Assembly: GCA_022009975.1 (NCBI GenBank) | Contig: CP091733.1 | Coordinates: forward strand, 1,257,001 to 1,321,000 | Source: Phocaeicola vulgatus | GTDB taxonomy: Bacteria > Bacteroidota > Bacteroidia > Bacteroidales > Tannerellaceae | DNA length: 64,000 nt | Direction: 5' to 3' | In this document: piece after piece, positions 47,797 through 57,529 of the stretch | Layout: every line of letters starts with the position of its first letter | Position numbering within the stretch: position 1 is the stretch's first letter | Program-made: the position numbers and the translations under genes | The notes under the pieces: generated by a model | Told to the model about the DNA's origin: nothing | The model's input: only the letters and a program-made list of their open reading frames with translations | Database searches by the model: none

Positions 47797-48152
47797 ATGA
47801 TACAATGCGTTATCACCTGTGTCCCGGATGCACAGATATGCGTAAGGGAATAAACTCTCTGATAGGCGTGGCCAAGGAAAAAATGTGTGCCAATGTACGC
47901 AATGGAGATGTGTTTATTTTCATCAGCCACAGTCGCAGACTCATGAAATTACTTCATGCAGAGGATGGAGGCATGGTTATGTATGTAAAACGTCTGGAAG
48001 CCGGGAGATTCAGACTTCCGGAATATGATCCTCAAAGCAGGAGTTATCAGATGGAATGGCGTGATCTGGTAGTCATGGTTGAAGGCATCCGGGAAGACCC
48101 CTCTGCACGTCTTCGCCGACTGCGGGCAGAGCGTACAGAATACCACATATAA
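47784..48152 (+). CDS. tnpB: IS66 TnpB
   Basis: An intact 122-residue accessory protein (IS66 Orf2). The family text is clear: CPGCTDMRKGINSLIGVAKE (about residues 14-33), GDVFIFISHSRRLMKLLHAE, and EAGRFRLPEYDPQSRSYQME. It is required together with TnpA for efficient IS66 transposition. It overlaps tnpA and precedes tnpC by 80 bp. Confidence 0.94.
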   Translation: MFCLNDTMRYHLCPGCTDMRKGINSLIGVAKEKMCANVRNGDVFIFISHSRRLMKLLHAEDGGMVMYVKRLEAGRFRLPEYDPQSRSYQMEWRDLVVMVEGIREDPSARLRRLRAERTEYHI

Positions 48153-48232
48153 GCGAACCCTATTCGTTTTTTATCCTGTAGAAGTTGTATATTCCACTGG
48201 TTATTAGTATCTTTGCTTGAAATAACACGGAT

Positions 48233-49823
48233 ATGGCTTCTGAAGAAATCCTACATATGACCATCGAGTCATTGGTGAAAACCAATGAGCAACAGGCACG
48301 CCAGCTTGAGGAGATGTCCGTACGTATTAAGGAACTTACTGCCCAGCTTGCCTGGTTCCAGCGTCGCATGTTCGGTCGCAGCAGCGAAAAAAAGAATGGC
48401 GCTTGATGGGCAACCCAGCCTGTTTGACAGCACAGGGGAATCCGTGCCGGTCACCGGCATGGAGGAAGAAGGGCCTGAAGAAAAACCCGTGCGGACCGTC
48501 ATATCACGCAAAGGCAAGCACGGATCCAGAGAAAACTGGGAGAATCTTCCCGTACTGGAAACAATCATCCATGAACCGGAGGACATTGACCTGGGACGTT
48601 ACCGTAGAATCGGAGAAGAAATTACGTATGTGGTGGAACACAAGCCGGGCAAACTATACCGTGTGGCCCATGTACGTCCCAAATATGGCCTTATAAATCC
48701 TGCGGAAATCGTAGAGAGAGGCAAGGGGATACTTATTGCCCCCATGCCACTGTTCCCTATATACAAGGGTGTTCCCGGAGCAAGCCTTCTGGCTGAAATC
48801 CTCCTGCAGAAATATGAATACCACATGCCGTTCTACCGCCAGGTCAAACAGCTGGCACATTTGGGTATGAACGGGCTGAAGGAAGCAACCATTACCGGAT
48901 GGTTCAAGCGTTCGATGGAACTGTTACGACCTCTGTATAATGTCCTGGTAAAGGAAATACTGAGAAGCGACTGCTGCCAGGCAGATGAGACAACCACGAA
49001 TGTAATCAATCCTGAAAAGCACGCCACAGACCGTGAATATGTATGGATGATACGTGCCGTGACGGAGAAACTTGCAGCCTTTTTCTATGAGGAGGGTTCC
49101 AGGTCCGGAAAAGTCATCAAGGAACTCACGGACAGGCACAATTACAAGGGATATCTACAGTGTGACGGTTTTGCGGGTTATACTTCTGCCTACAAGCCGG
49201 GGCTCGGTGTGACCCTTGTGAACTGCCTTGCCCATATACGCCGTTACTTCGAACAGGCCCTTGAAGAGAACCGAAAGCCTGCATCATGGTTTCTTCGCAA
49301 AATACAGGGACTTTATATGATAGAACATGAATGCGACAGGGACGGGATGACATATGAACAGCGCAGGCTTGAAAGAGAGTCCCGTTCCAAACCTTTAATG
49401 GAAGAGATGCGCACATGGATGGAGACCGAGGGACTCCGTTACAGCCAGCGCACATTGATAGGGAAGGCTGTCAGTTATGCTTATACCAGATGGGGAAACA
49501 TGATGCACATACTTGATGATGGAAGGCTACTGCTTGACAACAATCTTGCGGAAAACGAGATACGCCCCATTACACTCGGGCGTAAGAATTATCTCTTCTG
49601 TGGAAACCATGAAGCAGCGGAAAACATGTGCGTCATTACTTCATTGCTGGCTACCTGTCGTAATCATAATGTAAACCCAAGAACATATCTTAATGATATA
49701 ATTGCCAAAATGCCATATATGGAAAAGGCATCGGAAGAAGAACTTATAGATATACTTCCACACCGGTGGATATTCTCAAATCCGGAAGCCGTAGTCAATA
49801 ATATACGCAACATGGCCAAATAA
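48233..49823 (+). CDS. tnpC: IS66 transposase TnpC (one extra A)
   Basis: The DDE transposase of the element, about 530 residues. ATG 48233 gives MASEEILHMTIESLVKTNEQ with a coiled-coil N-terminus and the IS66 text LAWFQRRMFGRSSEK. A run of seven A near 48390 shifts the frame; with six A it continues as RMALDGQPSLFDS. The catalytic part has SDCCQADETTTNVI, YLQCDGFAGYTSAYKPG, VTLVNCLAHIRRYFEQAL and LDNNLAENEIRPITLGRKNY with the final Glu. The single indel is probably an error, so the IS is likely intact and active. Confidence 0.94.
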
Positions 49824-49846
49824 TAACTATTAGTGTATTACTATAA

Positions 49847-49881
49847 ATACGAGCTGCAACTGAAAAAATTGCAGCTCGTAT
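49847..49881 (+). terminator. Hairpin at the end of tnpC
   Basis: ATACGAGCTGCAA (49847-49859) pairs perfectly with TTGCAGCTCGTAT (49869-49881). It is 24 bp after the tnpC stop codon. Only the right arm is repeated in the 53-bp duplication. Confidence 0.75.
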
Positions 49882-50125
49882 AATTATATATGTACTTCAG
49901 TTAATGCTTACACTGAAAAAATTGCAGCTCGTATAATTATATATGTACTTCAGTTAATGCTTACTCTTTTTTGAATAGGCAAAATTAAAAATAAATTTCC
50001 AAAATTAGTCGCTTCCGGATGGAATATTCCGTGGCTTCGCTGATGTGGTTCGGATAAGGATTGATGGCAGAGAAAGAAATAAGAGTTTTGATAGAAAGAG
50101 AAGCAATTAGCATTTTTTATAAGGA

Positions 50126-50245
50126 GACGCAACGTTGCGTCGACCGATAGCGCAATTAAGCGAAGACACCGTTCGCTTATAACCGAAGACAGGCTTCGCT
50201 TAGGTGCGAAGGCTTCATTCGCAACGGGGCGAAGACCGCCTTCGC
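50126..50245. repeat. Cluster of five short hairpins
   Basis: GACGCAACGTTGCGTC (50126-50141); AAGCGAA/TTCGCTT (50158-50178); CGAAG/CTTCG (50184-50198); TGCGAA/TTCGCA (50205-50223); GCGAAG/CTTCGC (50229-50245). Four are variants of a GCGAAGnC..TTCGC theme. They sit just past the stop of the DUF4469 gene. The stretch 49973-50125 before them holds the last of the phoH-upstream homology and nothing else I recognise. Confidence 0.75.
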
Positions 50246-50256
50246 TTACTTAGTGG

Positions 50257-51006
50257 TTATTCAACTTTCAATGGCACCGGGCAAACGAGGGTACGCGGAT
50301 TCTTTAATAAACTGTTCCCACTGGCGAAATAGGTTTCAATCTCCAGCCGGTAGTTGCCTGCCAATAGGCCGGTCGGGAAGATGAAGATGATTTTCGATGG
50401 GTCATTCACTCCTAATACTTTCACTTCTTCGGCCGATTCGCCCTCATTATACAAGCGGAAATGGCCGATGCCGCTGCCATCGGCATTGAGGCATTTGATC
50501 TTCGAACCGGTAACTTCCACCATGCCGCCCGGCGTAACGGTTCCGTCGGTCTTGCCGGTGGTGAGGTCTTTCACACGGTCGATCTTCGCGCCGCCCAGCT
50601 CCTACACGCTGTCAATGTAAAGCTTCACGCCGGCCAATCCATCTTTTACAATCTGGTTGACGGTCACATTTACCCCGCATTTCATGCCTTTGTCGTCCAG
50701 CACCTCGCCGTGCGAGTCGAACGAGCCGGTGATGGTGGGCGAGAAACGCACGTTCTCGGTCATGACCGGATAGCCGGAATAGAGGATGTGGCGGATCTTC
50801 TCTTCCACCAGCTTCATGATGCTGAGGATGGTATCCAAACGATACTCTGTACGTTCGCGCACAATCTCTTTGGCGATGTACTCCAGCGACTTGGTATCAC
50901 TGAATGTCTTGACGGAAGCGGTATAATCGTCCGTCCGTTCCGTAATCTTGTTTTCCCGCAGTTCCACGGGCCAAACATACTCTTGTTTTTTGTTTTCGTC
51001 AGCCAT
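50257..51006 (-). CDS. HU-like/DUF4469 protein with an in-frame amber codon
   Basis: About 249 codons. The N-terminal part, MADENKKQEYVWPVELRENK through RHILYSGYPVMTENVRFSPT and GVNVTVNQIVKDGLAGVKLY, matches the HU/IHF-like DNA-binding domain of the Bvu_2165 type. The C-terminal part, KDLTTGKTDGTVTPGGMVEV, KIKCLNADGSGIGHFRLYNE and GLLAGNYRLEIETYFASGN, is DUF4469, an Ig-like fold. A single TAG at 50602-50604 separates them without any change of frame. The DNA is visibly GC-richer than the neighbours, hinting at transfer. The stop could be a real mutation or a base error; DNA-binding and C-terminal parts would otherwise form one protein. Confidence 0.8.
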
Positions 51007-51037
51007 AATAGAATGGATTTAGAAAGTTAATAATATA

Positions 51038-53369
51038 TTAATAAGCCTTTAGCATTCCTCCTTTTTCTACTTTGAATCCTCCTTCTAAATTGACAGATTC
51101 AGACGCATTTAAAATAACATCTGCACCTTCTTTTAAAATCACCGGACCTTCACTTTGTAAAAGTGTTACTTTTTCTCCTGCTTTAATGTGAATGCCTTGT
51201 ATATATTTTTCAGCAACAATCGTTTCATTTTGTATAAAAATATTATCTGGATCCTTCATGTACGGAATATAATTCTGTTTAGTAATAGTAACAAGGTATG
51301 GCTTAGAAACATTGGAAAAAGTGGAAGCTGATGTGTTTTTACGAACCTCATAATAACTTTCACCATTATCTAAAGCACTTATCAGACATATTGTTGAATT
51401 ACTAACATGAGAATCTATTGTAACATTATTGCCGTTTTCTGTTATTGACACATTAGAGAAAACGGAAGGTACAGCTGTCCAAATAGGGATTTCAGGGCAA
51501 CCGATGATGTTGTGTGACAGTTTGAGATATGCATAAACTCCTGTATTAGAATATTTATTTTTCGAAATTGCTTGTGCAACACCTACATTACAATTATTAG
51601 GAAGAACTTTCATAAACTCTTTGAAAAAATCAGATGAAGAAGAAACAAAACCAACTCTTGTGTTTCCTAAATACAAAGGACCTCCACCATTTATTTCAGA
51701 AGTAAAGGTTTGTCCCATATTGGGAGTATCTGTATTATTTCCATAACGATCAAAAGGTGTTGTTTCACATGAAATTGAATAATAAACAGAAGGATAATCT
51801 ACGTTGGTCATATTATCAAAGCCATTGCCCTGTTCTGAAATATCAGCCCCTTCCATACCTGCATATCCATTATCTAATGAAGTAACTTTATACTTGGGCT
51901 GACCATTTATTCCTTTAGTAGCGACTGCCACATTAGTAGGTCCTCCATGCCCCATAAAACTACATATTCCATAATGATTATTAAACTCGTCTATAACAGC
52001 TTTTCCTGTTGGAAATGCAGGGACACTCCCTGTATTGGATCCACCTTCTTCATTAAAAACAACACGATTCGCAGAAGGAATCCATGTAGCTCTATTTAAA
52101 ACTATATTAGCTTCATTACCTTGTAATAATTGATCCGCTTGTGTAAAAAAAGCTTTTGTCAAATAGTTAAAATCTCCTTTCCCTGGGTTTTGCTCGTATA
52201 GTAATACTTTTTTTATCCATGTTTGAATTTGAACTGGACTATTAACCAAAATCCTTCCAATATAAATTTCAGGATAGAAATCTATATTATCATTAATTTC
52301 CCCATAGATTCCATCTTTATCACTATCCCAATTCCCATCGAAATCAGAAAAATAAAGATCTGTAGGTATATTTTTTTGAGATTCATTTAAACCTCCAAAC
52401 TGATAGTTATAATATGCATATCGGATTGGTAAAATATTTATATCTCCTCCCAATAAAACATACTCACATCCATTTTGATATGCGTCAGATAAAAACTGTC
52501 TGAGTTTTCCGGCATCATCATTGATACCTGAAATCAAATCTCCAGTATAAGCGTTTTTTATATCTTCAATAGTAACCAAATCTATAGAAATACCTTTTCT
52601 TTTTTTCCACGCCATAAATTCATTAAAAGATGAAGCCAATTCCGCGCTAGTGACAATAATGTATTGCGAATGAACATTCAAAGCGTTTACACTTGCTGTA
52701 CGCAATTGTTCTCTAGTAGAAAACAAAGTAAGCACATCTTGCGGATTAGAGACTATAGCTTTTAAAGCATTCAGAAACGAATCATTCCATATTTGAGATT
52801 TCTTTTCACCTGTTGTTTCATATAGTTCGTACTCTAATGACCAATCCAAAGATTGGTACACTTCTAATTTATCGTTATTGACATGATATTGGCAAGGATA
52901 AACTGCAACAGTAACAATTTGGATTCCCCTTAAATATCCATTATCAACAACTTCAACAGGTTGTTGTGGATATACACTGATATTTTCATAATCGGATATA
53001 CCTATAAATTCTTCTTGATTATTTGTAAATCCAACAGGAATAGTCCTTTGTACTGGTTGAACTTTATGATTTAATATCTGCTCTTCCCTTTTTTCAATCT
53101 CATTTATTTTTACTCCTACTATCTGCGCATTAGCAGGAATCGCCACTTGAACTAACTTTACAGGTAAAGAAGGTAATCCAACTTCATTTGTTTGCTCTAA
53201 AGAATCACTTTGCAGGGCATTATAAATTGCACCATCCTCCTTAGTTTGTTCTGTTACAGAGATACTAGAAAATGTTACAATTTGACGTACCGCCCCCCCT
53301 CTGTCCTTGTACGGTTTGAAACATGAATCCGAACAAGCATATTCCCAATAATTTGTATATATTTCTCAT
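51038..53369 (-). CDS. Gingipain-like C25 cysteine peptidase, probable T9SS cargo (frameshift in a G7 run)
   Basis: About 776 residues. The start ATG 53369 gives MRNIYKLLGICLFGFMFQTV, a signal peptide, followed by a run of seven G (53293-53299). With six G the frame joins the pro-region (GLPSLPVKLVQVAIPANAQI). The peptidase has CEYVLLGGDINILPIRYAYY, the catalytic His in ICSFMGHGGPTN and the nucleophile in VYYSISCETTPFDRYGN. The C-terminal EKYIQGIHIKAGEKVTLLQS and GADVILNASESVNLEGGFKV resemble the stacked-hairpin ends of T9SS cargo proteins. C25 peptidases of Porphyromonas are secreted by T9SS; here the target is unknown. It is cotranscribed with the gene 16 bp upstream. Confidence 0.9.
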
Positions 53370-53385
53370 CACTATCTCATTTTCG

Positions 53386-54366
53386 TTATTTTATTACGAA
53401 TTTATCTGAATACGTTTTTCCATTTACCCCAATACACTGATATACGTAAATTCCTGGTTTCATAGAAGCAATCGGTAAAACCAACTCCGTTTGATTCAAA
53501 ACCGAATAATTCTCCATCATTACACCTGCTATATTGAATATCCGAATGTGCGATAAACGGACATCATTAAAGTTGAATTTTAAACTTCCCCCCATCTGCC
53601 TAATCTGAATTTTATTATTTGGCATTTCAATTTTTTCGTTTGCCACCGGGGGATAAAAGGAGTCGTATTCATCGTTCATATACAAGAGTTCTCCTTGCGA
53701 CTTAAAACCAACTATTTTATTCAGCGTAGTATTCTCACCGGTCAAATCCAAAAGCCTCTTCCAAAAAAACAGACCATTCAACGATCCTATACCTTCGATC
53801 CAAACACAATCTTCATATAATCGCTCCCCTGCCAAGTGAAATTTCTTCCGCCAAGAACCACCTATTTGTATGGTATCTATCTTTTGTATATAAATAGCCA
53901 TATCTTCATTATCGTTATCATATTGGATCGTTCCACTTGTTCTTACAGTATCGCCCACCTCCAATGAGAAATCATACAAAAGAATTTCTTCATTTATTGA
54001 TATAGGTTTGAGGTGGTGTATGATGGTATCACCCAAGAACCAAATTTTTTTATTCTCCTCACGCAATCCTCCTACATATACCACATCCTTCAACTCTTCT
54101 TTACCTCCGCTGGCTTCGGAAAGTTTATAGCGTGTTTGCCTGTCCATAAACAGTTTCGTATAAGTTTTTCTATTAATCAGCGTATCTTCCCCATTGACAG
54201 AGAAAGTTTCATAAGCCTCTTTATATGGATATCCATCGGGATAACTATATTCATACCATTCACTCCACGTAGCATCTGATTTAGGAAATGGTACATATTC
54301 ATAAGATTGAGCTAGTCCTACTTGTATCATCAACAGAGACAATAGTACTAATTTTATTCTTTTCAT
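53386..54366 (-). CDS. Secreted protein with a T9SS type A sorting domain
   Basis: An intact 326-residue secreted protein. Signal peptide MKRIKLVLLSLLMIQVGLAQ. The middle part (residues about 21-240) has no family I recognise; it contains many Tyr, Trp and Asp residues. The C-terminal domain is a clear type A T9SS signal: IRIFNIAGVMMENYSVLNQT, LVLPIASMKPGIYVYQC and GKTYSDKFVIK. So it crosses the outer membrane by T9SS and is cleaved or anchored at the surface. It precedes the C25 peptidase gene by 16 bp, and the two products may work together outside the cell. Confidence 0.9.
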   Translation of the reverse strand: MKRIKLVLLSLLMIQVGLAQSYEYVPFPKSDATWSEWYEYSYPDGYPYKEAYETFSVNGEDTLINRKTYTKLFMDRQTRYKLSEASGGKEELKDVVYVGGLREENKKIWFLGDTIIHHLKPISINEEILLYDFSLEVGDTVRTSGTIQYDNDNEDMAIYIQKIDTIQIGGSWRKKFHLAGERLYEDCVWIEGIGSLNGLFFWKRLLDLTGENTTLNKIVGFKSQGELLYMNDEYDSFYPPVANEKIEMPNNKIQIRQMGGSLKFNFNDVRLSHIRIFNIAGVMMENYSVLNQTELVLPIASMKPGIYVYQCIGVNGKTYSDKFVIK

Positions 54367-54401
54367 AAGGCCAGTTTTTTAATAGTCATACAATACAATA
54401 C

Positions 54402-54421
54402 TTCGGTAAATTTTTACCGAA
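54402..54421 (-). terminator. Short hairpin between the T9SS gene and guaA copy 2
   Basis: TTCGGTAAA (54402-54410) and TTTACCGAA (54413-54421) close a small hairpin just past the guaA stop codon. Its T-tract is weak. Confidence 0.4.
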
Positions 54422-54432
54422 AGATTATTATT

Positions 54433-55953
54433 TTATTCCCATTCGATTGTCGAAGGTGGTTTAGAACTGATATCATAAACAACGCGGTTGACACCTTTCA
54501 CCTTATTGATAATCTCATTGGAGACTTTACCCAAGAATTCATAAGGCAAGTGAGCCCAGTCCGCAGTCATTGCATCCGAAGATGTCACAGCACGCAAAGC
54601 CACAGTGTTTTCATAAGTGCGTTCATCTCCCATTACTCCCACTGAATGAATTGGAAGCAAGATGGCTCCTGCTTGCCATACTTTGTCATACAATCCCCAT
54701 TCACGCATCAAGGACATATAGATATCGTCCGCTTCTTGGAGGATTCTCACTTTTTCTTCTGTAATATCACCTAAGATTCTAATGCCCAAACCAGGACCTG
54801 GGAACGGATGACGTTTAATCAGATGTTCCTGCATTCCTAATTCTATTCCCACACGGCGAACCTCGTCTTTGAATAATAGACGCAATGGCTCTACTAATTT
54901 CAAGTTCATCTTTTTAGGTAATCCGCCCACATTGTGGTGGCTCTTAATGGTTGTGCCTGTAATTGACAAAGATTCGATTACGTCAGGATAAATAGTTCCC
55001 TGCCCCAACCATTTAATATCTTTCAGCTTTTGCGCCTCTTCTTCGAAAACATCGATAAAGCCCTTGCCAATAATCTTACGTTTCTGTTCCGGATCGGTCA
55101 CTCCTGCCAACTCTCCATAGAATTTAGCCTTAGCGTTTACTCCGATAACATTCAAACCAAGGTGCTCATAATCTTTCAATACATTCTCAAACTCGTTCTT
55201 ACGCAACAATCCATGATCCACAAAGATACAAGTTAGATTCTTGCCAATAGCCTTGTTAAGCAACACTGCTGTCACAGAAGAATCGACACCACCTGACAAT
55301 GCCAAGATGACTTTGTCATCGCCCAACTTTTCCTTAAGTTCAGCAACTGTGGACTCTATAAATGATGCCGGAGTCCAATCTTTGGCACAGCCGCAGATAT
55401 TCAAGAAGTTATCCAACAGCTTGGTCCCATCAACTGAGTGGAACACTTCCGGGTGGAATTGTACACCCCATGTCTGTTCTCCTTCAACATGATAAGCTGC
55501 ATTCTGTACATCTTTCGTGCTGGCAATAATCTTGAAACTGTCAGGCAATTCAGTAATGGAATCACCATGCGACATCCAAATTTGAGAACCAGCTTTAATA
55601 TCTTTGAACAATGGGTCGTCTGCATCAATTGTAGAAAGATTAGTACGACCATATTCGCGGGAATTTGCCGATTCAACTTTTCCACCTGACGTATAGGCGA
55701 TATATTGTGCTCCGTAGCAAATGCCTAAAACAGGATATTTCCCTCTTATCTGACTCAAATCAGCCTTGAAGGCATTCGGGTCATATACAGAATATGGACT
55801 ACCAGAAAGGATGACGCCTTTTACATCGGTAGCATCATGTGGGAATTTGTTGTACGGAACTATTTCGCAATACATATTCAGCTCTCTGACTCTTCGTCCG
55901 ATGAGTTGTGTTGTCTGCGAACCGAAATCAAGAATGATAAGTTTCTCGTGCAT
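54433..55953 (-). CDS. guaA: GMP synthase, copy 2 (intact)
   Basis: An intact 506-residue GMP synthase. Same signatures as copy 1, here in one frame: YPVLGICYGAQYIAY (nucleophile Cys), WGVQFHPEVFHS, VILALSGGVDSSVTAVLL (PP-loop) and the C-terminal dimer part ending KPPSTIEWE. The protein differs from copy 1 only at a few positions (for example GRTNL versus GRANL, LPIHSVG versus LPIRSVG). This is the only full-length guaA frame in the window. Its promoter element TACATTTG (55981-55988) is the same as in copy 1. The downstream gene is the T9SS protein on the same strand. Confidence 0.97.
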   Translation of the reverse strand: MHEKLIILDFGSQTTQLIGRRVRELNMYCEIVPYNKFPHDATDVKGVILSGSPYSVYDPNAFKADLSQIRGKYPVLGICYGAQYIAYTSGGKVESANSREYGRTNLSTIDADDPLFKDIKAGSQIWMSHGDSITELPDSFKIIASTKDVQNAAYHVEGEQTWGVQFHPEVFHSVDGTKLLDNFLNICGCAKDWTPASFIESTVAELKEKLGDDKVILALSGGVDSSVTAVLLNKAIGKNLTCIFVDHGLLRKNEFENVLKDYEHLGLNVIGVNAKAKFYGELAGVTDPEQKRKIIGKGFIDVFEEEAQKLKDIKWLGQGTIYPDVIESLSITGTTIKSHHNVGGLPKKMNLKLVEPLRLLFKDEVRRVGIELGMQEHLIKRHPFPGPGLGIRILGDITEEKVRILQEADDIYMSLMREWGLYDKVWQAGAILLPIHSVGVMGDERTYENTVALRAVTSSDAMTADWAHLPYEFLGKVSNEIINKVKGVNRVVYDISSKPPSTIEWE

Positions 55954-55980
55954 GCAATTCAGTTATTAAATTTTATTGTG

Positions 55981-55988
55981 CAAATGTA
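55981..55988 (-). promoter_or_regulatory. -7 element TACATTTG upstream of guaA copy 2
   Basis: Same octamer and nearly the same distance as in copy 1 (28 bp before the start, two bases more because of an extra T). Confidence 0.55.
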
Positions 55989-56024
55989 ATGATAAAAATC
56001 GGTAAGAGCTATATTCACCCTTGC

Positions 56025-56774
56025 TTATTGTTGTTTTTGCCAAATATTCCAAGCAGCAACAGCTTGTAGCCATAGCATTTCCAACCCGTTTTTAACTACA
56101 GCTCCCCGTTCTTTCCCTTTTGTCATGAACAAGGTCTCATCTGGATTGTATACTAAATCATACAATATATGTCGTGGGGAGAGTAAATCGTATGGAATAT
56201 TCGGGCAATTATGGATGTTGGGGAACATTCCCAATGGAGTCGTATTCACGATAACCGTATGTTCCGCCATTACCCCAAGTGTAAGAGCATCGTATGTCAG
56301 GCAAGACTCTTTGGATTCCCGGGAAACGAATGTCGCTTTTATCCCTAATTGCTTTAATCCATGAAATACAGCCTTGGATGCTCCGCCCGTTCCTAAAATC
56401 AGTGCTTTTTTATGCGAAGAAGTCAATAAGGGTTTGATGGACTCCCTGAATCCTATCACATCAGAATTATAACCAATCAATTTAGTTTCACCACCAACTC
56501 CGGTTGTAAACTTGATGACATTGACTGCTCCTATCTGCCTTGCATCTTCATCCAAACCATCCAATAAAGGGATAATTTGTTGTTTGTAAGGAATGGTCAC
56601 GTTCAACCCGTTCAGCTCTGGATTATCTTTAATGACTTGTTTAAATGCTCCTATTGTGGGAATTTCAAAATTCAAATATTGGGCATCTATGTTTTCCGTT
56701 TCAAACTTCTTGTTAAAGAAGTTGCGGGAAAAAGAATGTCCTAAAGGGAAACCTATTAAACCATACTTCTGCAT
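56025..56774 (-). CDS. aroE: Shikimate dehydrogenase, copy 2 (intact)
   Basis: An intact 249-residue enzyme from ATG 56774 (MQKYGLIGFPLGHSFSRNFF); a longer frame reaches into menG and is not needed. The catalytic Lys and Asp region reads LNGLNVTIPYKQQIIPLLDG (about residues 56-75). The NADP-binding loop is ALILGTGGASKAVFHGLKQL (about residues 121-140). It ends with LYDLVYNPDETLFM and GLEMLWLQAVAAWNIWQ. It is 10 bp after menG and is the last gene of the purC-menG-aroE operon. Confidence 0.95.
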   Translation of the reverse strand: MQKYGLIGFPLGHSFSRNFFNKKFETENIDAQYLNFEIPTIGAFKQVIKDNPELNGLNVTIPYKQQIIPLLDGLDEDARQIGAVNVIKFTTGVGGETKLIGYNSDVIGFRESIKPLLTSSHKKALILGTGGASKAVFHGLKQLGIKATFVSRESKESCLTYDALTLGVMAEHTVIVNTTPLGMFPNIHNCPNIPYDLLSPRHILYDLVYNPDETLFMTKGKERGAVVKNGLEMLWLQAVAAWNIWQKQQ

Positions 56775-56784
56775 AATCGACACT

Positions 56785-57523
56785 TTATTTAGTTCCTGTA
56801 TATAATGAGCATATCCCCCATGTAAGGGCACGTGCCTTGGCTTCTTTAAATCCTATTTTAGCCAACAATTCCGCCATGACACTTCCTTGAGGCACCACTT
56901 TGATAGAAGCTGGCAAATAACTATAAGCCGCTTTCTCTTTAGAAACTAGTCTGCCTATATTAGGAATGACTAGTTTGGAGTATATCTGATAAAGCTGTTT
57001 CATGGGGAAATGCTCGGGGGTCGAAAGTTCCAAAATCATCAGATGTCCACCCGGTTTCAGTACTCTATACATTTCAGACAGACCTCGCTCTATGTCTTCA
57101 AAGTTGCGGACGCCAAAAGCTGCTGTGACAGCATCAAACGAATCATTTGAATAAGTAAGATTTATGCAGTCTTGATATTCAAACTTCACAGATTCTTGCA
57201 AATGCAGTTCTTCCGATTTTTTGCGGGCAACATCCATCATTCCTTCAGAAATATCGGCTCCTATTATCTGTTTAGGCTGTAATTCTTCTTGCATAGAAAT
57301 GGCAAGGTCGCCGGTTCCTGTTGCTATATCCAGAATGACTTGAGGTGAAAAAGGGCGCAAGGAAGCTATTCCTTTCTTGCGCCATCCTTTATCAAAGCCA
57401 AAAGAGAGTGTATGGTTCAGCAAATCGTATTTTCCTGCAATAGCATCAAACATACGCTTTACCTGAACACCTTTTATGCTCTTATTTATTATAGGGAAGT
57501 ATGTTCTCTGAACCGTACTTCAT
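56785..57523 (-). CDS. menG: Demethylmenaquinone methyltransferase, copy 2 (damaged start)
   Basis: The body is identical to copy 1 except for rare changes (SKLVIPN versus SKIVIPN). At the N-terminus, ATG 57523 opens MKYGSENILPYNK and then meets TAA, where copy 1 has GAA; an extra A follows near 57475. The first usable internal start is MFDAIAGKYDLLNHTLSFGF at 57453, giving 222 residues. The SAM-binding motif is complete, so a shortened enzyme might work, but losing 23 residues probably weakens it. A base error is possible here too. Confidence 0.85.
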
Positions 57524-57529
57524 TTCTGA

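Larger units (their letters stand above)
47379..49964. mobile_element. IS66-family insertion sequence
   Basis: About 2.6 kb. The left terminal repeat GTAAGCATTAACTGAAGTAC (47379-47398) is the reverse complement of the right end at 49945-49964. The 8-bp target duplication TCTTTTTT is present at 47371-47378 and 49965-49972. It carries tnpA, tnpB and tnpC in the usual order. The last 53 bp are tandemly duplicated (49859-49911 and 49912-49964). The target duplication lies outside the outer copy, so the duplication is part of the element as inserted, or arose inside it later. Confidence 0.95.
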
